Positions 41,201-49,659 of a DNA stretch of 64,000 nt are shown piece after piece. The stretch is from Dethiobacter alkaliphilus. Lineage in GTDB: Bacteria; Bacillota; Dethiobacteria; DTU022; UBA8154. A model generated the notes under the pieces. It was not told where the DNA came from, did no database searches, and saw only the letters and a list, made by a program, of their open reading frames with translations. Location of the stretch: assembly GCA_016841605.1 (NCBI GenBank), contig JAENYV010000010.1:62001-126000 (forward strand), in the 5' to 3' direction. Position 1 is the stretch's first letter, and each line of letters starts with the position of its first letter. The position numbers and the translations under genes are program-made.

Positions 41201-41650
41201 ATTAAAGACAACGACCTCTCAGATGTGAGGTCCATGGAACTGCTTTTAAATACGACTATTTTGCATAACGAAATGGCTTCTTTTTTACAGAACCTTGTTC
41301 TGGGCCTGGAAAGCGATATTGTTCGCAGCGGCAGCAAAGTCTATTCTCCGGATGCGGTTATGTTAATGACCATGCATGCGGCAAAGGGTCTTGAATTTCC
41401 CATTGTCTTCATCTGCGGCGTAAACGATGGCTTGATTCCTTTAAAGAACACTAACCCCGACTTTGATCTTGACGAGGAGAGGCGGCTTTTCTATGTGGGA
41501 ATGACAAGGGCACAGGATGAGCTTATACTCCTCACCTCCCGGACGCCGTCTCCTTTTCTTACCGACATAGCTCCTGAGCAGCTTATCAGGGAAACTGCTT
41601 TCAAACAAAAAAAAGCGCCCCAATACAAACAAACCACCCTTTTCGACTAG
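38285..41650 (+). CDS. PHP-domain, zinc-ribbon and UvrD-type helicase fusion
   Basis: A 1121-residue protein. Residues 1-270 are a PHP phosphoesterase domain (D-F-H-I-H-S at 5-10, G-T-G-D-F, N-S-D-A-H-S). Residues about 278-300 hold paired cysteines (C-K-V-C-C and C-P-V-C) typical of a zinc ribbon. From about residue 480 a UvrD/PcrA superfamily 1 helicase follows: G-P-G-T-G-K-T, V-D-E-F-Q-D, G-D-P-D-Q-A-I-Y-G-F-R-G and T-M-H-A-A-K-G-L-E-F. It probably unwinds DNA and processes ends with its PHP nuclease-like domain. The TTG start has only an AGGTG box. The N-terminal part matches the TIGR00375-type family. Confidence 0.88.
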   Translation: MFIADFHIHSKYSRATSRDCVPEMLDFWARRKGIDVIGTGDFTHRAWREELKEKLVPSKEGEGIYTLKKNLRQEDKVAGAVLQPQFIVSGEISSIYKKNGKVRKIHNLIILPGLEEAESISSRLEAVGNLHSDGRPILGLDSRDLLEIVLDICPQAIFIPAHIWTPHFSLYGAYSGFDDITECFGDLTDYIYALETGLSSDPPMNWRLSALDNFTLVSNSDAHSPSKLGREANIFKTELSYPCILNALKNRSTEEFHGTIEFFPEEGKYHYDGHRACKVCCKPAETKAAGGVCPVCGGRITVGVLHRIEALADREEGFVPPAAKHFESLVPLNEVIAASIGFTVNSKKVQGQYEALLQDLGAELFILREAPLKDIEAAAGPYIAEGIRRLRCGRVERQPGFDGEYGKIKIMDKSETEKLSGQLSFINDVGKYLKKSLSTTSKTGKESKIPARKTTEPKPEPETPEHAPLLADKPPSNIPYGLNEEQWEAVSSTSPVITVIAGPGTGKTKTLVTRIAYLVEKCGVHPSQVTAVTFTNKAAYEMRTRLEKHFGEKHTAATMTIGTFHSICLHLLSKGRGKDKITIIDEEHAVSIMEELLQEIKLKISPRNAIRGISLIKNGASASRKGEQKKIAVPDVLYDAYCSRLQDYGVMDYDDILLQVLQHFECGNTKDAAERSLEKPFSYLLVDEFQDINEMQYRLIKEWGRKSESIFIIGDPDQAIYGFRGSDLRYFTRFKEDFPDIRHVRLTRNYRSTSEIIASAQGVISGKAAKRAPSLLNAKRGSGAKVRLLETSDEFSEALFVTKEINRMVGGIDMLDTETLPGTNKKKPAEKYPRGFADIAVLYRTNRQAEILEYCFLKEGIQYVVAGRDKFLADKHVREALAFFRFLLNPGDMASLLVCLQAENIFSADLHQKVLVKYLAGEKSVSSLAGIMEEAQQQARLKPGSTRNFPEMLRKYEAIIKKKKPGKIIDSWIKDNDLSDVRSMELLLNTTILHNEMASFLQNLVLGLESDIVRSGSKVYSPDAVMLMTMHAAKGLEFPIVFICGVNDGLIPLKNTNPDFDLDEERRLFYVGMTRAQDELILLTSRTPSPFLTDIAPEQLIRETAFKQKKAPQYKQTTLFD

Positions 41651-41709
41651 AAGGGGAAGAGACAGGGGACGGTTCGTTGACTCATTGAAGTAATGAAGTA
41701 ATGAAGTAA
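41651..41709. repeat. REP-like element and TAATGAAG tandem repeat left of the RAYT gene
   Basis: GGGGACGGTTCGTTGACTC (41665-41683) is the inverted counterpart of sequences right of the transposase gene. It is followed by three imperfect 8-bp TAATGAAG units up to 41709. The element lies directly between the helicase stop and the transposase promoter region. Confidence 0.65.
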
Positions 41710-41741
41710 GATGTTATAATTTTCCTATAAGGAGGAGAATT

Positions 41742-42551
41742 ATGCCAAGACAAAGCAGGAGGCTGAGTGAAAGCAAAACCTATCATATTATGATTAGAGG
41801 AAATGAGAGAAAAAATATTTTTAGAGACGACAATGATAGGATGCGATTTCTTCATATTTTATACGAAAAAAACAAAGATAGGAAGTTTTCTGTTTATGCC
41901 TACTGCTTGATGAACAATCATGTCCACATCCTGATTAATGAAGGTAGTGAAAAAATCGCCCGGATCATGAAAAGAATCAATGTAAGCTATGCATATTACT
42001 TTAATAAAAAATATCAAAGAATCGGGCACCTTTTTCAAGATAGGTTTAAGAGTGAAGCAATTGAATCAGACCGATACCTGCTGGCGGTTGTAAGATATAT
42101 ACATAAAAATCCTGTAAAAGCAAATATAGTAGAGGACCCGGGACTTTTCAAGTGGAGCAGTTATAATACGTATATAAAAGGAAACAAAGGAAACCAACAC
42201 TTTGAGAGTATTATCGAAACCGGACCAATTCTTGGTATTTTTTCACAGAATTTGAACACTGCAGTAAGATCTTTAATTGAATATACAAAGCAGGAATCAA
42301 ATGATGAATTTATTGAGTATAACGAAGAAGAAAAGAAGGACAATGAAATTGAAGGGGAGAAGGACGCCAGGATCTTTATTGCCAAACATTTAAGCAGTAA
42401 AGGCCAGACACTGGATAAGTTACAAGAAAAGCAAAACACAGCAATAAGAAATGAACTTATAAAACTTTTAAAAGTGAAGTCCAACCTATCAGTTCGACAG
42501 TTAGCGTGTATTCTTGAGTTGGATCGAAACGTCATCCAAAGAGTTAAGTGA
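41742..42551 (+). CDS. REP-associated tyrosine transposase (RAYT, Y1_Tnp family)
   Basis: A 269-residue IS200-like HUH transposase. Histidines H60 and H62 in M-N-N-H-V-H-I-L are the metal ligands; R-Y-L-L-A-V-V-R-Y-I-H-K-N-P-V-K-A is the helix with the catalytic Tyr typical of RAYTs. A C-terminal helix-turn-helix-like part (from about 200) recalls a DnaA-type DNA-binding domain, known in this subgroup. AAGGAGG precedes the ATG. Flanking inverted repeats with a GGGACGGTTC core are probably its substrates. It is a domesticated-type single copy, without IS ends that I can see. Confidence 0.9.
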   Translation: MPRQSRRLSESKTYHIMIRGNERKNIFRDDNDRMRFLHILYEKNKDRKFSVYAYCLMNNHVHILINEGSEKIARIMKRINVSYAYYFNKKYQRIGHLFQDRFKSEAIESDRYLLAVVRYIHKNPVKANIVEDPGLFKWSSYNTYIKGNKGNQHFESIIETGPILGIFSQNLNTAVRSLIEYTKQESNDEFIEYNEEEKKDNEIEGEKDARIFIAKHLSSKGQTLDKLQEKQNTAIRNELIKLLKVKSNLSVRQLACILELDRNVIQRVK

Positions 42552-42556
42552 GCGGA

Positions 42557-42648
42557 TGAGACAACGAACCGTCCCTTGAATCTCCCCCTTGACTCTCCTT
42601 AGGTCAGGGGGAAGAGTCAGCGAACCGTCCCCTGACTCTTCCCCCTGA
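42557..42648. repeat. REP-like hairpins right of the RAYT gene
   Basis: The inner copy has GAACCGTCCC at 42566-42575. The outer copy is a perfect 17-bp hairpin: stem 42604-42620 (TCAGGGGGAAGAGTCAG) with 42632-42648, loop CGAACCGTCCC. Both oppose the orientation of the left copy. The outer hairpin covers the stop codon of the minus-strand TetR gene. Confidence 0.75.
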
Positions 42649-43201
42649 GGCCGTAAAAAATGAGCTTGGCTAAATCAATGAGCTGTTTCTTCCCCAGTGA
42701 CAATGATGCTGTGTCTTTGAAGGATTCAAGATAAAACAGCAACGCTTCATTTGACAGATCAGGATCAATATCGCCCTCATGTTTTCCCTGCTCAATGAAT
42801 TTTAGAAAGAGAGGTTTGGTATTGGTTTCGTAATAGATGCTTAGGAACTCCTGCATCTTGGGAGATAACAAGATTTTATGGCTCAAAAGACTTTCGTGCA
42901 ATTTTTCGGCAGTATCTATTTTTAACTTATAAAGAAGTTTAAATTTTTCTTGGAAAGATAAATTACCGTCTACAATTTTGATGAATGCTAAGAGATTTTT
43001 GTCCATTAAAGCATACAATACTTGCCGGGCCAGCTCTTCCTTACCGCCGAAATAATTATAGACACTGACCTTGGAGACATGGGCTTTTTGAGCGATATCC
43101 GTCATTCTGACGGCTTCCACACCATCTTGATTAAATAGCTCAAAGGCAGCGCGGAGAATGGCGCTTCTTTTTTCTTCTCTGCGTCTTTCAAAGCCGTTCA
43201 T
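42617..43201 (-). CDS. TetR-family transcriptional regulator
   Basis: A 194-residue TetR regulator. Residues 10-60 contain the HTH: A-A-F-E-L-F-N-Q-D-G at helix 1, T-D-I-A-Q-K-A-H-V-S-K-V-S-V-Y-N-Y-F as the recognition region. The last codons (G-K-S-Q-G-T-V-R) run into the REP-like hairpin, so the C terminus has probably been replaced by the element. It diverges from the MacB-type export operon and likely represses it. No strong ribosome binding site is visible before the ATG at 43201. Confidence 0.9.
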   Translation of the reverse strand: MNGFERRREEKRSAILRAAFELFNQDGVEAVRMTDIAQKAHVSKVSVYNYFGGKEELARQVLYALMDKNLLAFIKIVDGNLSFQEKFKLLYKLKIDTAEKLHESLLSHKILLSPKMQEFLSIYYETNTKPLFLKFIEQGKHEGDIDPDLSNEALLFYLESFKDTASLSLGKKQLIDLAKLIFYGLRGKSQGTVR

Positions 43202-43260
43202 TCCGTATCATCCATCTAACATCGTCTCTTCTAAGTTTTTTTGATCGGTTTATTAAGTAA

Positions 43261-43338
43261 ATAATAGCAAAAGTTATGAACAATATCAATTAAAAAGTTC
43301 AAAAATGTATTGACAAAGAAATGACGAGGTTATATTCT
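43261..43338. promoter_or_regulatory. Divergent promoters of the TetR gene and the MacB-type operon
   Basis: Minus strand: TATCAA (43284-43289, read TTGATA) and ATAATA (43261-43266, read TATTAT), 17 bp apart with an extended TGC. Plus strand: TTGACA (43310-43315) and TATTCT (43333-43338), 17 bp apart. The 20 bp between the two -35 boxes is a natural site for the TetR repressor. Confidence 0.7.
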
Positions 43339-43425
43339 GAAATGAGAAGCTGTAATAAATAAAAATAAAAATTATTGTTATTAACGATTTATATTGCCGA
43401 TTTCTGGAAAAAGATGGCTTTCCGG

Positions 43426-43463
43426 ACAGAGACAGCACCGCCGGCGGGCGGTGCTGTCTCTGT
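43426..43463 (+). promoter_or_regulatory. 17-bp perfect hairpin in the leader of the MacB-type operon
   Basis: ACAGAGACAGCACCGCC (43426-43442) pairs perfectly with 43447-43463 around a GGCG loop. It lies about 80 bases after the promoter and 80 before the GTG start. No T-run follows, so it is not a standard terminator; it could pause polymerase or stabilise the transcript. Confidence 0.6.
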
Positions 43464-43544
43464 GTCGCCGTTGCCGTCCACAGGCGGTGAGAAACCCTGT
43501 TGTGTCGTCCATATGTGTCCATATGTGGTAAAGGTGGTGAAAAC

Positions 43545-44249
43545 GTGAATGTGATCCTGGAAGGGAAGAAGGTAAGCAAATGGTATCAAATGGGGGAGAT
43601 ACGCGTCGACGCCTTAAAGGGGGTCAACTTTGAGCTCTATCAGGGTGAGTTTGTGGTTGTGCTTGGCCCCAGCGGTTCTGGTAAGAGTACTCTGTTGAAT
43701 ATTATCGGCGGTATGGACCAGGTAAGTGCAGGAGAGCTGTTCTATCAGGGAAAGCCGCTGCAAGGAGCGGAAGAAAGTGCGATGACCCTCTATCGCCGTA
43801 ATGCAGTCGGTTTTATTTTTCAATTTTATAACTTGATGCCAAATCTTACGGCCTATGAAAATGTCCAGTTAGCTACGGAAATAGCGACAGATCCCCTGTC
43901 CGCGGCGGATATATTGGCTGAGGTGGGCCTGAAGGATCGAGCGGGTCATTTCCCGACGCAGTTGTCCGGCGGTGAACAGCAGCGGGTGGCCGTGGCGCGG
44001 GCAGTAGCCAAAAATCCGGAGTTGCTGTTGTGCGACGAACCGACCGGCGCTCTGGACCTTAAAACAGGTATTCAAATATTAAAACTGCTGCGCGATTTCA
44101 ATTTAAGATACAAGAAAACAGTTATGGTCATTACACATAATGCCGGTATTGCGGATATGGCTGATCGGGTCTTCAACCTAAAAGACGGTGAACTGGCTTC
44201 CGTCCGGGTTATTGACAATCCCAAAGCACCGGAAGAGGTGAGCTGGTAA
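43545..44249 (+). CDS. MacB/LolD-type ABC transporter ATPase
   Basis: A 234-residue ATPase of the MacB/LolD class. Walker [11 protein letters not shown]-loop F-I-F-Q-F-Y, signature L-S-G-G-E-Q-Q-R-V, Walker [12 protein letters not shown] and the switch His in I-T-H-N are intact. It powers the FtsX-like permease encoded next (TAATG overlap). The GTG at 43545 follows GGTGGTG; the open frame upstream is extra. With the permease and membrane-fusion-like adaptor it forms a complete export unit in a Gram-positive cell. Confidence 0.93.
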   Translation: MNVILEGKKVSKWYQMGEIRVDALKGVNFELYQGEFVVVLGPSGSGKSTLLNIIGGMDQVSAGELFYQGKPLQGAEESAMTLYRRNAVGFIFQFYNLMPNLTAYENVQLATEIATDPLSAADILAEVGLKDRAGHFPTQLSGGEQQRVAVARAVAKNPELLLCDEPTGALDLKTGIQILKLLRDFNLRYKKTVMVITHNAGIADMADRVFNLKDGELASVRVIDNPKAPEEVSW

Positions 44250-46606
44250 TGTTGTGGAAAAAAATGTGGCGGGAACTCAGGGAGAACAAAGCCGCCTATC
44301 TCGCCTGCATTACTGTTATTGCCATCGGACTGATGCTTTTTGTCTCCATGTCCGTCGTTTTTGAAGGACTTAGTGACGCCAAAAATAATTTTTACGGCGA
44401 TTACCGGTTTGCTGACGGTTTTGCCGATGTTAGCGGCCTTTCCCAAACCCAGGTGGAGAGACTTGCTTCTGTGGAAGGAGTTGGGAGCCTGGAGGGCCGC
44501 AAGGTCGAAGATGTCCGTGTTTTTGCCCCGGAGCGGGAGGAGAATGTTTACCTGCGCCTGGTCTCCATCCGGCCGGAGCAGACCGTCCGGCTTAATGATG
44601 TGATGCTTCTCGCAGGAGCCATGCCGGCCGCGGGCACGCGGAATATCCTTGTGGACCCTGCCTTTCTGGAGGCAAACGGTCTGCAAACAGGTGACATAAT
44701 CCCCGTGATTATCGCCGGAAAACAGGTGGAATTTACCGTCACCGGCGTGGGGCTCAGTCCGGAATTTGTTTATATTCTGCGTAACCCTATGGATATCTAC
44801 CCCGACCCGGCCACTTTCGGGGTGGCCTATTCGCCGCTGGACGTGATGCAAACTTTATTTGGGGATGACTCTTTAAACGACATTATCTTTACGCTGGCGG
44901 CAGGAGATACCTATGAAGATGTGGAAGGCCGCTTAAAACCCAGGCTCGAATCTTTCGGTCTGGAAAGTATTTATGCCAGGGAAGACCAGTTCAGCGAAGC
45001 GATGCTTGACCAGGAACTCAATTCGGTGCAGTCAATGGTTACATCAGTCCCACTGCTTTTTTTGATTGTGGCGGCGACTATTCTCTATATACTTCTTAAG
45101 AGAATGGTGGAACAGCAGCGAGGGCAGATCGGCATACTGAAAGCTTTAGGTTATTCCAGCCGGGAAATTCTCTTCCATTATATTTCTTACGCTTTGATCA
45201 TCGGTGCCCTTGGCGGAATTTTGGGCTCTCTGCTCGGCTTTTGGCTCTCTTACCCCCTCATGACCATGTATAAAACGTTTTTTAATCTGCCCGGACTGAC
45301 AGGCTGTTTTTCTTTCAGTTATTTGGTTTTGGGTGTTCTCTTTTCCACCGGCTTTGGGGTCCTGGCAGGCTATTTTGGCAGTAAAGAGGTCCTGAAATTA
45401 CAGCCGTCGGAAGCGATGAGGCCGCCGGCGCCGCCTCCGGCCAAACAGACGCTGCTGGAGGGCTTGCGTCTTTATTGGGATAACTTAACGGTTCAGGGCA
45501 AAATGGCCACACGCAACGCGTTTCGTAACCTCGGCCGCAGTTTTTTTACCCTGATCGGTGTCATGTTTGCTTTCAGCCTCATTGCAACCACAGGATATTT
45601 TTTGTCAATCACAGATGTGCTTATTATGGACCAGTTTACCAAGGTTCAGACGCACGATGTGAAAGTTGTTTTTGCCGCGCCGACCGACAGCGAGGCTGCC
45701 CGGCTGGAATTGTCGCATCTGCCTGGTGTAAACAGGTTTGAGGCGTACCTGGAAGTGCCTGCTACCATAAGTCAGAGCTGGTATGAAAAGGACACGATGA
45801 TTTTGGGTCTGGAGGCGGATTCTGAAATGTATAGTCTCCTGACCCGCAACGGAGTAAAAGTGCCTTTGCCGCCTGAGGGCATGGTCCTCTCCCAAAACCT
45901 TGCCGAGCGCCTTCAGGCCAAGATAGGGTCCCGGCTGGAGATAGAGAGCCCTTATGCGGAAGATTCCCCTGTTTATAGCGAAGTTGTGGACATTGTCCCG
46001 CAGTATTTGGGATCAAACGCTTATATGGATATTGATGCTCTCGGGCGCCTGCTCGGCCAGGGCCGGATCAGCACGGCCGCGCTCCTTTCCGTGGAAGAGG
46101 GGGCCTTCCCTGCTTTAAAAGACCGCTACAGGGAAGCGCAAGGCGTTTTTTCCGTGGAAGAGAAGGGCTCCATGCTGAATAAATTTACTGAATTAATGGA
46201 GTCTTACAGCTTTACTTATTGGATTTTGGCCTTGTTTGGCATGTTCACGGGTTTTGCGGTTATCTATAACTCCGGGATAGTATCCCTTTCCGAGAGAAGG
46301 AGGGAGCTGGCGTCTCTGCGGGTTATGGGGATGACGCCTCCTGAAGTGCTCCAGGTATTGTCCTTTGAGCAATGGTTTATCAGTTTGTTCGGTATATTGG
46401 CCGGTGTGCCGATGACCATGCTTTTTTTACAGGGCATGGCCAGTGCGATGGACAATGATCTGTTTACATTTCCAGTTATGTTTGAACTGCAGCCGTTTAT
46501 TCTTGGGACCGTGGGGACCGTGGCCTCAATCTGGCTGACACTGAGGGTTATTTTCAGGAAAATCCGCCGGCTTTCCATGGTGGAAGCCCTGAAAGAAAGG
46601 GACTAA
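44249..46606 (+). CDS. FtsX-family ABC transporter permease
   Basis: A 785-residue permease with two FtsX/MacB units. An N-terminal helix (about 18-38) precedes a large external domain, then three helices near 265-385; a second set begins near 430 with another external domain and ends with three helices. This is the long, duplicated form used for exporting lipids, lipoproteins or peptides, or for mechanotransmission. It starts in a TAATG overlap with the ATPase gene. Substrate unknown. Confidence 0.92.
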   Translation: MLWKKMWRELRENKAAYLACITVIAIGLMLFVSMSVVFEGLSDAKNNFYGDYRFADGFADVSGLSQTQVERLASVEGVGSLEGRKVEDVRVFAPEREENVYLRLVSIRPEQTVRLNDVMLLAGAMPAAGTRNILVDPAFLEANGLQTGDIIPVIIAGKQVEFTVTGVGLSPEFVYILRNPMDIYPDPATFGVAYSPLDVMQTLFGDDSLNDIIFTLAAGDTYEDVEGRLKPRLESFGLESIYAREDQFSEAMLDQELNSVQSMVTSVPLLFLIVAATILYILLKRMVEQQRGQIGILKALGYSSREILFHYISYALIIGALGGILGSLLGFWLSYPLMTMYKTFFNLPGLTGCFSFSYLVLGVLFSTGFGVLAGYFGSKEVLKLQPSEAMRPPAPPPAKQTLLEGLRLYWDNLTVQGKMATRNAFRNLGRSFFTLIGVMFAFSLIATTGYFLSITDVLIMDQFTKVQTHDVKVVFAAPTDSEAARLELSHLPGVNRFEAYLEVPATISQSWYEKDTMILGLEADSEMYSLLTRNGVKVPLPPEGMVLSQNLAERLQAKIGSRLEIESPYAEDSPVYSEVVDIVPQYLGSNAYMDIDALGRLLGQGRISTAALLSVEEGAFPALKDRYREAQGVFSVEEKGSMLNKFTELMESYSFTYWILALFGMFTGFAVIYNSGIVSLSERRRELASLRVMGMTPPEVLQVLSFEQWFISLFGILAGVPMTMLFLQGMASAMDNDLFTFPVMFELQPFILGTVGTVASIWLTLRVIFRKIRRLSMVEALKERD

Positions 46607-46627
46607 GACTGAGAGATTGGAGTGTTA

Positions 46628-47839
46628 ATGATGAAAAAGCGTCTTAAATGGATACTATGGGGAGTTTTGATCGCCGCACTTGCGGGCGCCTCCGTCTATT
46701 CGGCCACACGCCCGCTTCAGGCGGAAATGCTGGAAATAAAGCCCCGGACCATTGAGAAGAAGTTTACCGAGTCGGGGACAGTCTCGGCAACCTGGCAAAA
46801 GGACTTTTTTAGTGTCGCAGGTGGGAAGGTAATGACGGTCAATGTTCATGAAGGCGATACGGTTACAACGGAAGAACTGCTGCTGGCGCTGGATACTCGG
46901 GATATCGATTACCAGATCGCTCAGCTGGAAGGACAGCTGGCGAGTCTTAAGGGACAGGAAAGGCAGGCCCTTAGCGGCCCCGGCCCCGCGGAAGACCGGC
47001 AACAGCCTGCTATCGAACAACTGGAAATCCAGTTGCAAACAGCACAAGAGGAATATGAACGGTTGGAAGCCCTTTACCGGGCCGACGCGGTGAGCCGGTC
47101 CGCGCTCGATGAAGCCGAAAGGGCGGTAAGACAACTGGAGATTCTCCTCTCCCAACAGAAGCAGCTCTTACTCGGAGCTGAGGAACAGTTTTCCGGTCTG
47201 CAGGCTGCAGCGAGCGCGCAGATCGCCTTGCTCGAATACCAGCGGGAAAATGCCGAAATAACTGCGCCCGCGCATGCCACTGTTGCTGCTGTGCATGCTA
47301 AAGAAGGGGAAATCGTTGCTCCGGGAGGCCCCCTTATTTCCCTTTTCCGTCCCGGAGAATATGAGGTAGAGGTCTTCCTGTTGGCAGAGGATGTAGTTCA
47401 TGTGCAGCCCGGGATGGATGTGCGAGTCGCTTACCGGGGCCTAAGCGGTGATGAGGAGTTTGGCGGTAAAGTTGATAAAATTGCCCAGTCGGCAGTGGAG
47501 CGCATATCCTCGCTGGGGTTGGTGGAACAAAGGGTAAAAGTTACCGTCGGGATGTCGGGAGACCTTGGCAACCTGCGTCCTGGTTATGAGATGGATGTAA
47601 CCTTTGTTACCCGGCACGAAGAGGATAAACTTGTTGTTCCCAAAACAGCGCTTTTTAATTATGAAGATGGGAGCGCGGTCTGGGTGGTGCGCCGTGGAAA
47701 AGCGGAAATTCAGCGTGTGGAAAAGGGACTGGAGACGGACGATGAAGTAGCTGTGGAATCCGGTCTTGCGAAGGGAGACCTGGTTATTCGTAATACACGT
47801 CTGGATGGATTAAAAGTCGGGGCGCGTATCGTCCCATAA
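46628..47839 (+). CDS. HlyD/MacA-like efflux adaptor protein
   Basis: A 403-residue membrane-anchored adaptor. An N-terminal helix (about 7-25) is followed by a lipoyl half-motif (V-H-E-G-D-T-V), a coiled coil from about 80 to 200 (L-E-G-Q-L-A…Y-Q-R-E-N), the second lipoyl half (A-K-E-G-E-I-V) and beta-barrel domains. It works with the ATPase and permease upstream. Starts at 46628 or 46631 (two adjacent ATGs) follow GGAG; a GTG at 46622 is inside that box. Confidence 0.9.
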   Translation: MMKKRLKWILWGVLIAALAGASVYSATRPLQAEMLEIKPRTIEKKFTESGTVSATWQKDFFSVAGGKVMTVNVHEGDTVTTEELLLALDTRDIDYQIAQLEGQLASLKGQERQALSGPGPAEDRQQPAIEQLEIQLQTAQEEYERLEALYRADAVSRSALDEAERAVRQLEILLSQQKQLLLGAEEQFSGLQAAASAQIALLEYQRENAEITAPAHATVAAVHAKEGEIVAPGGPLISLFRPGEYEVEVFLLAEDVVHVQPGMDVRVAYRGLSGDEEFGGKVDKIAQSAVERISSLGLVEQRVKVTVGMSGDLGNLRPGYEMDVTFVTRHEEDKLVVPKTALFNYEDGSAVWVVRRGKAEIQRVEKGLETDDEVAVESGLAKGDLVIRNTRLDGLKVGARIVP

Positions 47840-47869
47840 TTTCAGCAGAAGAAGAGGAGAAAGAGGACT

Positions 47870-49033
47870 TTGTATTTTTTTATCGTCAGCATTTTCCTGG
47901 CCTTATACGGAGGGTTAAACTACTATATCGGTCTGCGGGGTTGGCAGTTTTGGGGCCAGAGGGTGTCTTTTTTGGATATAAGGGTTTATTGGGCCGTCTT
48001 TGCTGTTATTGTCCTGTTCAGTGTTCTCGGCATTGCCTTCAAAAATTTTTTGCCGGATTTTTTGCGGAGCGGTTTATATCTTCTCGCTTCCTACTGGCTT
48101 GCTGCCATGGCTTATTTTCTTCTTTTTCTTGTTTTTTTCGACCTTGTACGGCTGCTGGACAGATGGACGGGCTTTTTACCAAAGGTAATGCAGAGCAATT
48201 CCTCCTTTACTTTTATTATGTGGTCGTTTGTTGTACTTTTTACGGCAGTTTTGCTGCTTTACGGGACGTGGAATGCGCAAAATCTCAAAGTAACATCGTA
48301 CGAAATTAATATTCCAAAACAGGCAGGTCCTTTAAGCCGTCTTCATATTGCCCTCATCTCCGACACCCATCTTGGAGCAATCAATGATCAACGACAGAAA
48401 AAGATTATTGATACTGCCAACAGTTTAAACCCTGATCTTGTTTTGTTCCCGGGGGATATTATTGATGATATTCTCTTTTTTGAGAAATACGGAATTGCCG
48501 ATGATTTGCAGAAAATAAAAAGTAAATATGGGATTTATGCTTCTCTGGGAAATCATGATTCTTTAAGTAAAGATTTGCGCTTGAATATTGACGGTCTGAA
48601 CAAAGCCGGAATTGAGCTGTTGAGAGACAGCAGCGTAAAGGTGGCGGATAGTTTTTATATCATCGGACGAGAAGATAAGTCTTCTGCAATGAGCAGCGGG
48701 AAGAAACGGGCAGAGTTAGGGAAATTGATGCAGGGAATGGATCTCTCACTACCTGTGATCCTGCTGGATCATCAGCCCATTGACCTGGAGGAAGCAAAGA
48801 GCGCCGGAGTAGATCTGCAGTTATCGGGACATACTCATAAAGGACAGTTTTTCCCAATCAATCTTATTACACGCAAAATTTTTGCGGTGGATTACGGTTA
48901 CCTGCAGACGGAAAGCCTGCAAGTAATTGTGACAAGCGGCGCGGCTACATGGGGTCCCCCTCTCAGGATTGGAAGCTCCTGCGAAATTGTTGATCTTATC
49001 GTTAACATCAAAGGGGAAGGGTACTCGTCCTGA
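47870..49033 (+). CDS. Membrane-anchored metallophosphoesterase
   Basis: A 387-residue protein. Residues 1-140 contain four or five membrane helices; the rest is a calcineurin-like phosphoesterase with D-T-H-L-G, P-G-D-I, G-N-H-D-S, D-H-Q-P and G-H-T-H, the full two-metal set. Such proteins hydrolyse phosphodiesters or UDP-sugars at the outer membrane face or cytoplasm, depending on topology. The start is TTG with GAGGAG ten bases before it. It follows the export operon by 30 bp and may belong to it. Confidence 0.9.
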   Translation: MYFFIVSIFLALYGGLNYYIGLRGWQFWGQRVSFLDIRVYWAVFAVIVLFSVLGIAFKNFLPDFLRSGLYLLASYWLAAMAYFLLFLVFFDLVRLLDRWTGFLPKVMQSNSSFTFIMWSFVVLFTAVLLLYGTWNAQNLKVTSYEINIPKQAGPLSRLHIALISDTHLGAINDQRQKKIIDTANSLNPDLVLFPGDIIDDILFFEKYGIADDLQKIKSKYGIYASLGNHDSLSKDLRLNIDGLNKAGIELLRDSSVKVADSFYIIGREDKSSAMSSGKKRAELGKLMQGMDLSLPVILLDHQPIDLEEAKSAGVDLQLSGHTHKGQFFPINLITRKIFAVDYGYLQTESLQVIVTSGAATWGPPLRIGSSCEIVDLIVNIKGEGYSS

Positions 49034-49160
49034 GAGAGTAATAAACTAGAAAGGCTTACTAAAAGTTTTATAGCGTTTTATAGTGATGATAGGTTATGAT
49101 GGCGATGAACGCTTTGATATACTGACTTAAAGAGTAAAAAGAGAAAGGGTGCATCTGTCA

Positions 49161-49592
49161 ATGTATTTGCAACACCAGTATAGTACGGGCAGGAAGTGGT
49201 TGGCCAGGCTGCCTTATGAAGGGGATTTGCTGGAGGTATTGGAGAAATTTGCTGCCGAAAAAAGCATCAGGGTCGGTCATGTGGGAGTCATCGGGGCAGT
49301 AAAAAAAGCGGTGGTGGCCTATTATGACCAGCAGAAAAAGGAATATGGCTCACTAGTTTTTGACGAGCCTTTGGAAATTTTGCACTGTACCGGCAACTTA
49401 AGTCTAAAAGACGGAGCTCCTAAGGCGCATATGCATATTATCCTGGGCAGTAAACAAGGTTCGGCTCTGGGAGGGCATCTTATGCCCGGAACCATTCTTT
49501 TTGCCGGGGAAGCAGTTATTGAGGAACTCATTGGCCCTGAACTGATTCGAGGTTATGACCCGCAAACAGGGCTTCCCCTCTGGGAAAAATAA
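49161..49592 (+). CDS. PPC/DUF296-domain protein
   Basis: A 143-residue protein made of a PPC (DUF296) domain. The family core is visible: G-D-L-L-E-V-L near the start, G-H-V-G-V-I-G-A-V, and H-M-H-I-I-L-G…G-G-H-L, whose histidines form a metal site. Bacterial members are stand-alone trimers of unknown function. AAAGGGTG lies about ten bases before the ATG at 49161; a GTG at 49149 is an alternative. Confidence 0.85.
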   Translation: MYLQHQYSTGRKWLARLPYEGDLLEVLEKFAAEKSIRVGHVGVIGAVKKAVVAYYDQQKKEYGSLVFDEPLEILHCTGNLSLKDGAPKAHMHIILGSKQGSALGGHLMPGTILFAGEAVIEELIGPELIRGYDPQTGLPLWEK

Positions 49593-49659
49593 TGCAGGCG
49601 GAGATTCGGATGGACCGGGCGGTAAAGTTGCGGTCCCGTCCGTCCGCTTCCGTCCATTT

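Noticed and set aside
44072-44851. 259-codon minus-strand open frame
   Set aside because: Antisense to the MacB-type ATPase and permease genes; sequence lacks recognisable features.
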